Assembly: GCF_000023585.1 (NCBI RefSeq)
Contig: NC_012914.1
Coordinates: 334,001-398,000, forward strand
From: Paenibacillus sp. JDR-2
Lineage (GTDB): Bacteria; Bacillota; Bacilli; Paenibacillales; Paenibacillaceae
Direction: 5' to 3'
DNA length: 64,000 bases
The notes under the pieces are model-generated. The model was not told the origin of the DNA. It did no database searches and saw only the letters and a list, made by a program, of their open reading frames with translations. The position numbers and the translations under genes are program-made. Below, piece after piece: positions 44,325 through 52,441 of the stretch (position 1 is its first letter; every line of letters begins with the position of its first letter).

Positions 44325-44500
44325 TCATATTCGCTGAGTTTCCGTTAGAAACGGAGAGCAGGGGAACCAATTGCGATAGGCAGGAACGTTCATGCTTGTC
44401 GCCGGGGTGAATCGGCAAGCCGGCCGCATGATTGCGGCAGCAAGCCGTAGGGCGACTCTAGACGCCCGAATCCGTCAGCTAACCTTGTAAGCGTTGATAG
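44325..44500 (+). promoter_or_regulatory. c-di-AMP riboswitch (ydaO/yuaA class)
   Basis: Conserved ydaO elements occur in order: CGCTGAGTTTCCGTT, ACGGAGAGCAGGGGAACCAA (44351-44370), GGGGTGAATC (44404-44413), TAGGGCGACTCTAGACGCCC (44448-44467) and GAATCCGTCAGCTAACC (44468-44484), ending with GTAAGCG that closes P1. The class binds cyclic di-AMP and normally turns expression off. An intrinsic terminator follows 25 nt later, and the downstream gene is kimA, the potassium importer that this class classically controls. Confidence 0.93.
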
Positions 44501-44524
44501 AGAGGGTGAACTTCGGTTATTTAC

Positions 44525-44557
44525 GGGCCGCGGGAGGATACTCTGCGGTCTTTTTTC
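44525..44557 (+). terminator. Riboswitch-controlled terminator
   Basis: GGCCGCGGGAG pairs (with G-T pairs) with ACTCTGCGGTC, followed by T6. It is the expression platform between the c-di-AMP aptamer and kimA. Confidence 0.8.
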
Positions 44558-44662
44558 TATGCGTAGAAAAAAGCAAAGGTGGTTACATTAGCACTGATAA
44601 GTGTTCGAGTAGCCAAGTATCCAGGTATTAGATGTTTAACTTCAATGTTGGCGGTGACCTGT

Positions 44663-46489
44663 GTGTTTACTCTTATCAAAAGATTACTGATCGGGCGTCC
44701 CCTCAAGTCCACGGAATTAGGGGAACAGAAGCTCATTAAGACGAAGGCGCTTGCGATCCTGTCCTCGGATGCCTTATCATCCGTTGCTTACGGGCCAGAG
44801 CAGATTTTGCTCGTCTTGATGACCGTTAGCGCAGCGGCGTTTTGGTATTCGATTCCGATTGGTGTCGGGGTGCTGGTCTTGTTAACGGCACTTATCTTGT
44901 CTTACCGGCAAATTATATTTGCCTACCCGCATGGCGGGGGAGCGTATGTCGTATCGAAGGAAAATCTCGGGGTGTTCCCGGGACTCATATCAGGCGGCGC
45001 CCTGCTGGTCGATTATATTTTGACCGTAGCGGTAAGCGTCTCGGCGGGTACGGACGCAATCACGTCCGCTTTTCCAAGCCTGCACGAGCATTCGGTACTG
45101 ATCTCTATCGTGTTTGTCCTTTTTATTACGATATTAAACCTGCGGGGCGTGACCGAATCCGCGTCTATCCTTGCTTATCCCGTTTACTTATTTGTGCTCG
45201 CGATCTTTATTATGGTGGGCGTTGGGTTATACAAAATCATTTCCGGCGATGTATCGCCGCAGCTTCACACCGCCGTTGGCACGCCGGTTGCGGGCATCAG
45301 CCTGTTCCTGCTGCTCCGCGCGTTCGCATCCGGCAGCTCGGCTCTGACCGGGGTCGAGGCCATCTCGAATGCAATCCCGAACTTCAAGGATCCGGCTCCC
45401 AACAATGCGGCTAAGACGCTGCTGGCCATGGGCGGTCTGCTGTCCGTTCTGTTCGCGGGTATCGTCTTCCTGGCGTATTACTACGGCGTAGCGCCGAAAG
45501 AAGAAGTAACGGTCGTGTCGCAGATTGCCGAGAGCATATTCGGTCGTCATACCATGTATTATTTTATCCAGGGTACAACGGCCCTTATCCTTATACTGGC
45601 GGCGAACACCGGCTATTCGGCCTTCCCGCTGCTCGCGGTTAACCTGGCGAAGGATAAATTCATCCCGAGAATGTTCACGGTCCGCGGTGACCGTCTCGGC
45701 TACTCGAACGGCATTATCAGCTTGGGCGTTCTGTCCATTATCCTGATCATTGCGTTCCAGGGTAAAACGGAGCATCTTATCCCGCTGTATGCGGTGGGTG
45801 TGTTCGTACCGTTCACGCTGTCGCAGACGGGCATGCTGGTGAAATGGTTCCGTCAGCGGCCAAAGGGCTGGGTCGGCAAGTTCATCATCAACTCTATCGG
45901 AGCATTAATCAGCTTTATCGTATCGATGATGTTCTTCCTGACGAAGTTCGAGCAGGTGTGGTCGATTCTGATCTTCCTGCCGCTTATTATCTTCGTGTTT
46001 CACCGGATCAAGAAGCACTACGAGGCAGTAGGCGAGCAGCTTCGCCTTGCGACCTGCGAGCCGGTGATGCCGATTGTGGGCAATGTAATGATTTTGCCGG
46101 TCTCAGGGATTACGCATGTGGTAGAACACTCGATACTCTATGCCAAGTCGCTCAAGCCCGAACAAATCATTGCCGTTTACGTGCCTTTCGAGAAAGAGGA
46201 TGAAACGATCTTCGAAGAGAAGTGGGAAAAATTCCAACCGGATGTCCGGCTGGTGACCCTGCACTCGCCATACCGTTCGATTTCGAATCCGCTATTCAAG
46301 TTCATTGATACGGTGCAGCGCAAAGCGAGCGAGAACAATTACCAGGTAACCGTCATTATTCCGCAGTTTATTCCGAAGAAGGGCTGGCACAACATTTTGC
46401 ACAACCAAACGAGCTTGATGCTCCGTGCCCAGCTCCTGTACCGCAAGGACGTTATCATCACCACCGTGCCGTACCATTTGAAAAAATAG
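44663..46489 (+). CDS. kimA: KimA-type high-affinity potassium importer (APC superfamily)
   Basis: A 608-residue membrane transporter: twelve helices to about residue 460, then a cytoplasmic universal-stress-protein-like domain. It matches KimA (YdaO) in characteristic segments: LIGRPLKS near the N-terminus, LSSDALSSVAYGPEQIL, SYRQIIFAYPHGGGAYVVSK, GVEAISNAIPNF, FPLLAVNLAKDKFIPRMF and, at the C-terminus, PQFIPKKGWHNILHNQ. The GTG at 44663 gives a protein of the length and N-terminus known for KimA, with GGCGG upstream; earlier in-frame starts (44579, 44645) lack a convincing site. Control by the c-di-AMP riboswitch matches its known role in potassium homeostasis. Confidence 0.93.
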   Translation: MFTLIKRLLIGRPLKSTELGEQKLIKTKALAILSSDALSSVAYGPEQILLVLMTVSAAAFWYSIPIGVGVLVLLTALILSYRQIIFAYPHGGGAYVVSKENLGVFPGLISGGALLVDYILTVAVSVSAGTDAITSAFPSLHEHSVLISIVFVLFITILNLRGVTESASILAYPVYLFVLAIFIMVGVGLYKIISGDVSPQLHTAVGTPVAGISLFLLLRAFASGSSALTGVEAISNAIPNFKDPAPNNAAKTLLAMGGLLSVLFAGIVFLAYYYGVAPKEEVTVVSQIAESIFGRHTMYYFIQGTTALILILAANTGYSAFPLLAVNLAKDKFIPRMFTVRGDRLGYSNGIISLGVLSIILIIAFQGKTEHLIPLYAVGVFVPFTLSQTGMLVKWFRQRPKGWVGKFIINSIGALISFIVSMMFFLTKFEQVWSILIFLPLIIFVFHRIKKHYEAVGEQLRLATCEPVMPIVGNVMILPVSGITHVVEHSILYAKSLKPEQIIAVYVPFEKEDETIFEEKWEKFQPDVRLVTLHSPYRSISNPLFKFIDTVQRKASENNYQVTVIIPQFIPKKGWHNILHNQTSLMLRAQLLYRKDVIITTVPYHLKK

Positions 46490-46490
46490 C

Positions 46491-46526
46491 AAAAAGCCTC
46501 GGTCCCGTTGGGACTGAGGCTTTTTT
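46491..46526 (+). terminator. Terminator of kimA
   Basis: AAAAAGCCTCGGTCCC pairs with GGGACTGAGGCTTTTT (one mismatch), GTT loop, overlapping the stop region. Confidence 0.9.
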
Positions 46527-46527
46527 G

Positions 46528-46562
46528 ATGTCCTTAACGATGCCGCGCATCGTTAAGGACAT
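46528..46562. repeat. Perfect 15-bp inverted repeat without a U-run
   Basis: Arms 46528-46542 and 46548-46562 are exactly complementary (ATGTCCTTAACGATG and its complement) around CCGCG. It lies between kimA's terminator and the convergent MMPL gene's stop codon. Confidence 0.85.
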
Positions 46563-46589
46563 TAATAACTGCACCACCCGGCTCAGGGG

Positions 46590-48794
46590 TTACAACTCGA
46601 CTTCCTTAACGGAAGCGGACCGTTGCTTCGACGGCCAGAATACCCCTTTGCCGATCCATACCGTCAGCGCCGGCACAAGGAAGGAGCGGACGATAAACGT
46701 ATCGAGCAGGACGCCGATGGCCGTTACGGTGCCGAACTGGACAAGCACCTGAATCGGCAGCGTCGCCAGAACGGCGAAGGTACCTGCGAGGATCACGCCG
46801 GCCGAAGTGATGACGCCGCCGGTCTGTGCGACGCCTTCCACGATGGCGCGGTTGAGCGGCATGGTTTTGCTCTTCTTCCAGATGCTCGACACCATAAAGA
46901 TGTTATAGTCCTCGCCCAGCGCTACAAGGAAGACAAAGGCATAAAGCGGAATAAGACCCTGGATCGCTTCCGCGCCAAACAGATAGTGCAGCACGAGCCA
47001 GCCGATTCCAAGCGCGCTGAAGTAGGAGAGAAGGACGGTACCCATCAAATACAGCATCGCAACAAACGAACGCAGGTAGACAAGCAGCAACAGCGCAATC
47101 ATTCCGATAATAACCGGAATCACCCGGTAGGCATCGCCATTAGTGACATGGCGCGTATCGTATTGCTCGGCGGTAGCGCCTGCGATCCACACTTTATCGG
47201 AAGCATCGGTGATGCCCGCATCCGTAAGCGACTGCTCGGCAGCCGTGCGGATCGTCGGAATCATGTCGAGCGCCTCGATGGAATACGGGTTCATCGCCAG
47301 TTCCACGTTATAGGAGACGATACTCGAATCCTTCGTATTGGCCGCAGGCTCGGAAACGCTGCTTATATTCGCCAGCTCTCCAAGCTTCTGATCAAGCGGC
47401 AAGTCCTTGCCGTCCGTTTTCACCAGAACTTGAACCTTCGCCAGGCTGCCTTCCGCGAAGTGTTCCCCAATCAACGTAAATCCTTCGCGGGAAGGCATAT
47501 CTTTAGGGAAAGAAGACAGCGTATCGTACGTAAATTTGATCTGGGACGAAAATGCCGCCGTAATGCCAAGCACGATGAGCGTCGTAATGGCAATAGTCTT
47601 AGGCCGTTTAACGATCGCTTCGCCCAACCGGATGCCAAAGGCCGGCTTGGTTTTTGGAGCGGGCAACGGTTTGTTTTTGCGCGCGGCGCGGGCAGCCTGC
47701 ATTTCCGGCGTACGCGGTACGAACGGATAGAAGGAAGCGCGGCCGAGAATGGCAAGCAGGGCGGGCACAAGCGTTACGCTGGCGATCATCATAATGAGGA
47801 TCGACAAGCTGAACGGTACGGCAAAGCGGTGAATCGCCCCGTACTGCGCGAGCAGCAGGGCAAGCAGCGACATGACGACCGTAAGACCGCTCATCGTGAT
47901 CGCGCCGCCGGAGTCGCCGAGCGCTTTGAGCAGGGCTTGTTTTTTATCCGATTCCTCCGTAAGTACGCTGCGGAAGCGCGCGATCAGGAAGAGGCAGTAG
48001 TCCGTTCCTGCGCCAAAGAGCAAGACGGTCATAATGGATAGTCCTTGCGAGTCGTAAGAGATCCAGCCTTCATCGGCCATCCAGCCGAGAATCGGACCGG
48101 TAAGGCCATAAGCGAAGCCAACAGCAACAAGCGGAATAAGAGCAAGAATAGGCGAGCGGTAGATCAATAAAAGAATGATAAGAACAAGCAGAGTAGTGGC
48201 GATCAGGAGCGACACGTCGGCTCCTTTGAACAATGACGTAGCATCGACTCCAATACCCGCAGGCCCGGTAATCCGGCCGACAAGTCCCTCGTCATCCAGG
48301 GCGGTATCAAACGGCTTGGTTGTAAAAATCGCATCGGCATCCGCCTGAAGCTGCTCGAGACTCACCTTCAGCTCGTCGGACGAAGCATTTTTATCAAATA
48401 CGACCGTTTGCAGCAGCGTGGTGCCGTCTTCCGACAGCATCGCTTTCAAGGCAGGCAGCGGCATCTCGTGAAGCGGAGGCAGCTCCGTCTGCTGAGGCAG
48501 CGGATCATCCGCCAGCTTTTTGGATAAAGCCTGCACCTGTGCGATATCCTCATCCGTCAGCCCGGCGGTTCGGTGCCAGGCAATGATAGCCGGGATACCG
48601 TTATGTTCGTTAAATGCATCGGCTTGCACGGACGGTGCGCTGCTCGTAAGATTGGCCGCCGCATCATCTTTATGATCGCTGGAAGACGGCAGGAGGGCGC
48701 CCGCGAGGCCAACGATTAAGATCCATAGCACCAGCGTAATCCATCGTCCCCGTTTGCCGCTGACGGCATTTGCGATGTTTTTAAGTCCATTCAT
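46590..48794 (-). CDS. MMPL-family RND-type membrane transporter
   Basis: A 734-residue transporter with two repeats of an extracytoplasmic loop domain and a block of about five helices, the MMPL/YdfJ plan. Visible landmarks: N-terminal helix WITLVLWILIVGLAGALL, AYGLTGPILGWM, the proton-relay-type LFGAGTDYCLFLIARFRSV in the first block, and LVALGEDYNIFMVSSIWKK in the second. Such proteins export lipids, antibiotics or other amphipathic compounds. Its ATG overlaps the TetR stop codon by 4 bp (ATGA), so expression is coupled to the regulator. Confidence 0.92.
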   Translation of the reverse strand: MNGLKNIANAVSGKRGRWITLVLWILIVGLAGALLPSSSDHKDDAAANLTSSAPSVQADAFNEHNGIPAIIAWHRTAGLTDEDIAQVQALSKKLADDPLPQQTELPPLHEMPLPALKAMLSEDGTTLLQTVVFDKNASSDELKVSLEQLQADADAIFTTKPFDTALDDEGLVGRITGPAGIGVDATSLFKGADVSLLIATTLLVLIILLLIYRSPILALIPLVAVGFAYGLTGPILGWMADEGWISYDSQGLSIMTVLLFGAGTDYCLFLIARFRSVLTEESDKKQALLKALGDSGGAITMSGLTVVMSLLALLLAQYGAIHRFAVPFSLSILIMMIASVTLVPALLAILGRASFYPFVPRTPEMQAARAARKNKPLPAPKTKPAFGIRLGEAIVKRPKTIAITTLIVLGITAAFSSQIKFTYDTLSSFPKDMPSREGFTLIGEHFAEGSLAKVQVLVKTDGKDLPLDQKLGELANISSVSEPAANTKDSSIVSYNVELAMNPYSIEALDMIPTIRTAAEQSLTDAGITDASDKVWIAGATAEQYDTRHVTNGDAYRVIPVIIGMIALLLLVYLRSFVAMLYLMGTVLLSYFSALGIGWLVLHYLFGAEAIQGLIPLYAFVFLVALGEDYNIFMVSSIWKKSKTMPLNRAIVEGVAQTGGVITSAGVILAGTFAVLATLPIQVLVQFGTVTAIGVLLDTFIVRSFLVPALTVWIGKGVFWPSKQRSASVKEVEL

Positions 48795-49450
48795 TCTTTC
48801 TCATCTCCCTTTTGTTCAATCTTGGATTCTTCTCTTCCCAGCTCCGAGGCTAGCCCGTACAGCAGCACGTCAATCGTTCGCGTTGCCAGCATCTCTATCG
48901 GCACTGTGCTGACGGGGCCCCCCGGTCCTCCCGGCTTGCGTTGGATCATGCTCAGCAGAGTGAAGGCGGAAGGATACGGATCGAGTCCACCCTCCATAAT
49001 GCCCCGGAATTGGCCGGTTTGCTGTCCTTCTTGGAACAGGGCTGCAATCGGCAGCAGGTAGCAATCCCGCCACCACTGCGTAATCAGCTGCCGGTTCTCC
49101 GGGCGCAGCTCATGCCGGATATCCCGTTCCATCTGGCTGAGGTCATCGGGCATATTCAGCAGGATATAAGCGACGACCTGAATCAGCCTTTCCCGTACCG
49201 TCCCCGGGCTGTCAACAATGTCGTGCATGGCGGTCTTGGTCTCTTCGGTGACCGTCCGCAGCACTTCGGTATAGAGCGCCTCTTTATCCGCAAAATAATG
49301 GTACATCGCCGGCTGCGTTAATTCGCAGGCCTCCGCGATTTGCCTTGTTGTGACGGATCGGTAGCCGTGCTCCATGAACAGGTCATGCGCGGTCTTGATA
49401 ATCATGGCGCGGGTGGCTTCGTCAAGCGGCTGTTTTTTTCTGCGTCCCAT
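48791..49450 (-). CDS. TetR-family transcriptional regulator
   Basis: A 219-residue repressor. The N-terminal HTH is clear (HGYRSVTTRQIAEACELTQPAMYHYFADKEALY); the C-terminal ligand-binding domain is divergent as usual. AAGGG precedes the ATG. It is the first gene of the TetR-MMPL operon; two matching palindromes upstream (49495-49544) are its probable operators, giving autorepression relieved by a transporter substrate. Confidence 0.92.
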   Translation of the reverse strand: MGRRKKQPLDEATRAMIIKTAHDLFMEHGYRSVTTRQIAEACELTQPAMYHYFADKEALYTEVLRTVTEETKTAMHDIVDSPGTVRERLIQVVAYILLNMPDDLSQMERDIRHELRPENRQLITQWWRDCYLLPIAALFQEGQQTGQFRGIMEGGLDPYPSAFTLLSMIQRKPGGPGGPVSTVPIEMLATRTIDVLLYGLASELGREESKIEQKGDEKE

Positions 49451-49494
49451 AATTCGTATCCCTTCTGTCTGAATAGCGATAGTTTAATAACTAA

Positions 49495-49544
49495 TTTATC
49501 ATGTGATAAATTTAGTGGCTGAGAAGATTTTATCAATCGATAAA
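49495..49544. promoter_or_regulatory. Two TetR operator candidates, TTTATC-N4-GATAAA
   Basis: Site 1 at 49495-49510 (extended to 9-bp arms, 49493-49512) and site 2 at 49529-49544 share the same half-sites and the same 4-nt spacer. Their centres are 34 bp apart, about three helical turns, 45-95 bp upstream of the TetR start. Confidence 0.75.
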
Positions 49545-49610
49545 TTAAAAAGCAAGCCAATCCGAGCCGATGTCATCGATCTGCCTTATTTACGGATGCG
49601 CGGATAACGG

Positions 49611-49653
49611 AAAAAGGGATGTCCCGCGGCCGATTGGCTGCGGGACATCCCTT
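49611..49653 (-). terminator. Terminator of the aldo/keto reductase gene
   Basis: AAGGGATGTCCCGC (49614-49627) and its complement (49640-49653) form a perfect 14-bp stem; on the minus strand a T5 run follows. Confidence 0.9.
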
Positions 49654-49674
49654 GCTAGTGCTATATTTTACAAA

Positions 49675-50523
49675 TTAGAAATCGAAGTTGTCCGGGTCCG
49701 GACCAACGCGCCGGTCTTCGTTCAGAGCGTCGATTGCGGCCATATCGTCGGAGGACAGCTCGAAATCAAACACGTGCGCGTTCTCGATGATGCGGGATTC
49801 CTTGATCGATTTCGGAATCGTTACGACGCCGTTCTGCAGATCCCAGCGCAGAATGACTTGAGCTACCGACTTGCCGTGTTTGGCTGCGATTTCGCCCAGT
49901 ACCGGATGATCAAGCAGATGGCCTTGCATCAGCGGGGACCATGCTTCCAGTTGAATGTTGTGCTCGCGGGTGAAGGCACGCAGTTCATTCTGGGCAAGCA
50001 TGGGATGGTATTCGACTTGGTCAACCATCGGCATAACCTCGGCATCCTTCATTAAGTCTTGCAGATGATGCACGTGGAAGTTGCTCACGCCAATCGCCTT
50101 CACGCGGCCTTGCTTGTAGAGTGTCTCGAGAGCGCGCCATGCGTCTTTGTATTTGCCTTCAACAGGCCAGTGGATCAGGTACAGATCCAGGTAGTCCAGG
50201 CCAAGCTTGTTCAGGCTTGTCTCGAAAGCCGCAAGCGTCGACTCGTAACCGAGGTCGGCGTTCCATACCTTCGAAGTAATAAACAGATCTTCTCTTTCAA
50301 TGCCATGCTGGGCCATCGATTCGCGGACAGCTTGGCCAACGCCGGCTTCATTATCGTAGATGGCCGCCGTATCGATGCTGCGGTAGCCGTTTTTGATCGC
50401 GTCTTTCACGGATTGAATCACGACGCTGCCGTCCTCCACTTTGAATACGCCAAGGCCAAGCCAAGGCATAGCTACGCCGTTTTGCAGAATTACTTTATCG
50501 TTTAAATGTTTTGCTGTTGTCAT
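49675..50523 (-). CDS. Aldo/keto reductase (YvgN/2,5-diketogluconate reductase type)
   Basis: A 282-residue NADPH-dependent TIM-barrel reductase. The catalytic tetrad is visible: Asp and Tyr in YRSIDTAAIYDNE, Lys in FITSKVWN, His in DLYLIHWPV; the cofactor-binding C-terminal segment is TIPKSIKESRIIENA. Length matches bacillar YvgN/YtbE. ATG 50523 follows AGGAGG; the frame stays open to 50592 without a site. Probable detoxification of methylglyoxal or other aldehydes. It follows the MFS gene on the same strand, with two hairpins in the 117-bp gap. Confidence 0.9.
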   Translation of the reverse strand: MTTAKHLNDKVILQNGVAMPWLGLGVFKVEDGSVVIQSVKDAIKNGYRSIDTAAIYDNEAGVGQAVRESMAQHGIEREDLFITSKVWNADLGYESTLAAFETSLNKLGLDYLDLYLIHWPVEGKYKDAWRALETLYKQGRVKAIGVSNFHVHHLQDLMKDAEVMPMVDQVEYHPMLAQNELRAFTREHNIQLEAWSPLMQGHLLDHPVLGEIAAKHGKSVAQVILRWDLQNGVVTIPKSIKESRIIENAHVFDFELSSDDMAAIDALNEDRRVGPDPDNFDF

Positions 50524-50554
50524 GTTGGGAATCCTCCTAAAATGAATTATCACC

Positions 50555-50606
50555 CAAATGGCCTTAAATAAAGGCCATTTGTGATGATTCATGCTTCGAA
50601 AGCATG
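50555..50606. repeat. Two inverted repeats between MFS and aldo/keto reductase genes
   Basis: CAAATGGCCTT (50555-50565) pairs perfectly with AAGGCCATTTG (50571-50581); CATGCTT (50590-50596) pairs with AAGCATG (50600-50606). Neither has a U-run on the minus strand, so they may be regulator sites or processing hairpins. Confidence 0.6.
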
Positions 50607-50640
50607 GACCTAATGTTTGGTCACACGGATAAGTTCTCGT

Positions 50641-51849
50641 TTAAGCCGAAGCTTTCAGTTCTTTGCTTTTTGTATCTTTGTTTTCCAGCGAGCGGCTCCA
50701 TGCCGTTAGGGCAACGGCGCCAAGCACCATAATCGCGCCAATCCAAGGGGTATGAATCAAGCCAAGCTCGTCGGTAATAATACCGCCGACGTAAGCGCCA
50801 ATGGCGATACCGGCGTTAAAGGCCGAGATGTTCAAGGCAGAGACGACATCAATGGATTTTGGCATATACCGCTCCGCAAGCAGAACGACATACATTTGAA
50901 GACCAGGGACGTTCATGAAGGCCAGCAGGCCCATCAAGGTAATCGTCACTAATGCAGCGACCGCATAAGGTGCCGTGAACGTCAGTACCAGCAGGATAAC
51001 CGCCTGCAGGATAAACATCACAAGCAGAGCGGACAAAGGCTTTTTGTTAGCCGCTTTGCCCCCGATTAGATTGCCTGCCGCAATCGCGACACCGTACAGA
51101 ACCAGAATGCCCGCAATCGTACTCTCTTTAAACCCGGTGATATCATGAAGCAGCGGCGACAGGTAGGTGAAGACGACAAACGTACCGCCGTACCCAAGCA
51201 TCGTGATGGCAAAAGCGAGAAGCAGCCGGCCGTTCTTCAGTACCTTGAAAGGCTCGCTCAGCTTCGTCCGGTTACCCTTGCGCAGGGTATTAGGGATAAG
51301 CAGCAGGTTGGAAATAAGCGCAATGACGCCAATCACTGCAATAGCGATAAAAGCGGTGCGCCAGCCCATATGCTGCCCAAGCAGCGTGCCAAGCGGCACG
51401 CCGGTCACGGTAGCGACCGTCAGACCCGAGAACATCATCGCAATGGCGCTGGCCCGGCGGTCTTCAGGAACAAGATCCGCGGCGATCGTAGAGCCGATCG
51501 ACATAAACACGCCATGCGAGAAGGATGAGATCACGCGGGCGATGAGCAGCATCGCGATACTGCCCGCGCTGGCCGCGAGGCTGTTGCCGAGAATAAAGAT
51601 GATCATAATCGCGATCAGCAACGTTTTGCGCGGCACCCTGGAGGTCAGGGCGGTAAGCAGCGGAGCCCCTACGGTAACGCCAACTGCATATAAAGTAACG
51701 GATAAACCCGCAGTCGTAACGGATATGTCCAGATCTTCCGAGATTAAAGGCAGGAGTCCAACACTGATGAACTCCGTCGTTCCGATGGCAAAAGAGCTGA
51801 TGGCAAGCGCGAGCAGCGCCAGCGCCGAGCGGCTCTGTTTGGTAACCAT
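50641..51849 (-). CDS. MFS transporter, DHA1 drug/sugar efflux type
   Basis: A 402-residue twelve-helix transporter. The start LALAISSFAIGTTEFISVGLLPLI and the loop motif APLLTALTSRVPRKTLL are typical of AraJ/YdhP-type DHA1 proteins, and VTGVPLGTLLGQHMGWR in helix 5 is the antiporter motif C region. GGAGAG precedes the ATG. It is divergent from an HxlR regulator, with tandem operator-like repeats between them, so it is probably induced by a toxic compound the regulator senses. Confidence 0.9.
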   Translation of the reverse strand: MVTKQSRSALALLALAISSFAIGTTEFISVGLLPLISEDLDISVTTAGLSVTLYAVGVTVGAPLLTALTSRVPRKTLLIAIMIIFILGNSLAASAGSIAMLLIARVISSFSHGVFMSIGSTIAADLVPEDRRASAIAMMFSGLTVATVTGVPLGTLLGQHMGWRTAFIAIAVIGVIALISNLLLIPNTLRKGNRTKLSEPFKVLKNGRLLLAFAITMLGYGGTFVVFTYLSPLLHDITGFKESTIAGILVLYGVAIAAGNLIGGKAANKKPLSALLVMFILQAVILLVLTFTAPYAVAALVTITLMGLLAFMNVPGLQMYVVLLAERYMPKSIDVVSALNISAFNAGIAIGAYVGGIITDELGLIHTPWIGAIMVLGAVALTAWSRSLENKDTKSKELKASA

Positions 51850-51943
51850 ATCGTTGCACTCTCCGTTTCGTAATGTTGTATTGTTCGGCCGGTAAGTGCT
51901 ATTATGGAGGCAATCAGTCGATGTGACTAGTACGCACTATTTT

Positions 51944-51984
51944 GTAATATAGATACTAAAAAGTAATATAGGCACTAAAAAGTA
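51944..51984. promoter_or_regulatory. Tandem operator-like repeats upstream of hxlR-type gene
   Basis: Two adjacent 19-bp direct repeats (51944-51962 and 51963-51981) differ at two positions. Each ends in ACTAAAAAGTA, a palindrome-like ACT-N5-AGT core; the first is a full TACT-N4-AGTA. They lie 24-64 bp before the HxlR start and about 95-135 bp from the MFS start. Confidence 0.6.
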
Positions 51985-52007
51985 CCTATGGAACAGGAGG
52001 AGCAGCA

Positions 52008-52394
52008 ATGGAAACAACAATCATACCGCCGAAGAAATACAACATCTCCGTGGAAGCAACGCTTGAAGTAATCGGGGGCAAGTGGAAATGCGTGATTTTA
52101 TGCCATCTGACGCATGGCAAGAAAAGAACAAGCGACTTCAAGCGGCTTATGCCTTCTATCACGCAAAAGATGCTGACCCAGCAGTTAAGGGAGCTGGAGG
52201 ACGACGGAATCGTGAACCGGATTGTCTACAACCAGGTGCCTCCAAAGGTCGAATACGAGCTTACGCCATACGGTGATAGTCTGCGCCCGATCCTTGATTC
52301 CTTATGCAATTGGGGGGAACAGCATATTATCAAGGAATACGGCAGCAAAGCAGCGGTGCTTGAAGATAACATCCTTAATAATTTGCATGATTAA
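52008..52394 (+). CDS. HxlR-family winged-helix regulator
   Basis: A 128-residue regulator with the family signature VIGGKWKCVILCHLTHGKKR at the N-terminus, the recognition helix SITQKMLTQQLRELEDDGIV and the wing VEYELTPYG. Cys residues in KCVILCH may sense electrophiles, as in several HxlR members. AGGAGGAG precedes the ATG. Divergent from the MFS gene, with operator-like repeats in the shared region. Confidence 0.92.
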   Translation: METTIIPPKKYNISVEATLEVIGGKWKCVILCHLTHGKKRTSDFKRLMPSITQKMLTQQLRELEDDGIVNRIVYNQVPPKVEYELTPYGDSLRPILDSLCNWGEQHIIKEYGSKAAVLEDNILNNLHD

Positions 52395-52397
52395 AAA

Positions 52398-52435
52398 ATA
52401 AGCCCATCCGGCCAACATGGCGGATGGGCTTATTG
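52398..52435. terminator. Bidirectional terminator between hxlR-type and DUF11 genes
   Basis: AATAAGCCCATCCG (52398-52411) and its exact complement (52422-52435) form a 14-bp stem between convergent genes. Confidence 0.85.
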
Positions 52436-52441
52436 CTTCTT

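Noticed and set aside
44152..44337. Small open frame running into the riboswitch region
   Set aside because: It overlaps the promoter and the conserved aptamer, has no ribosome site, and has a composition unlike a protein.
46623..48041. A 472-codon open frame opposite the MMPL transporter
   Set aside because: Arg/His/Asp-rich shadow frame without start signal; the opposite strand has unmistakable transporter motifs.
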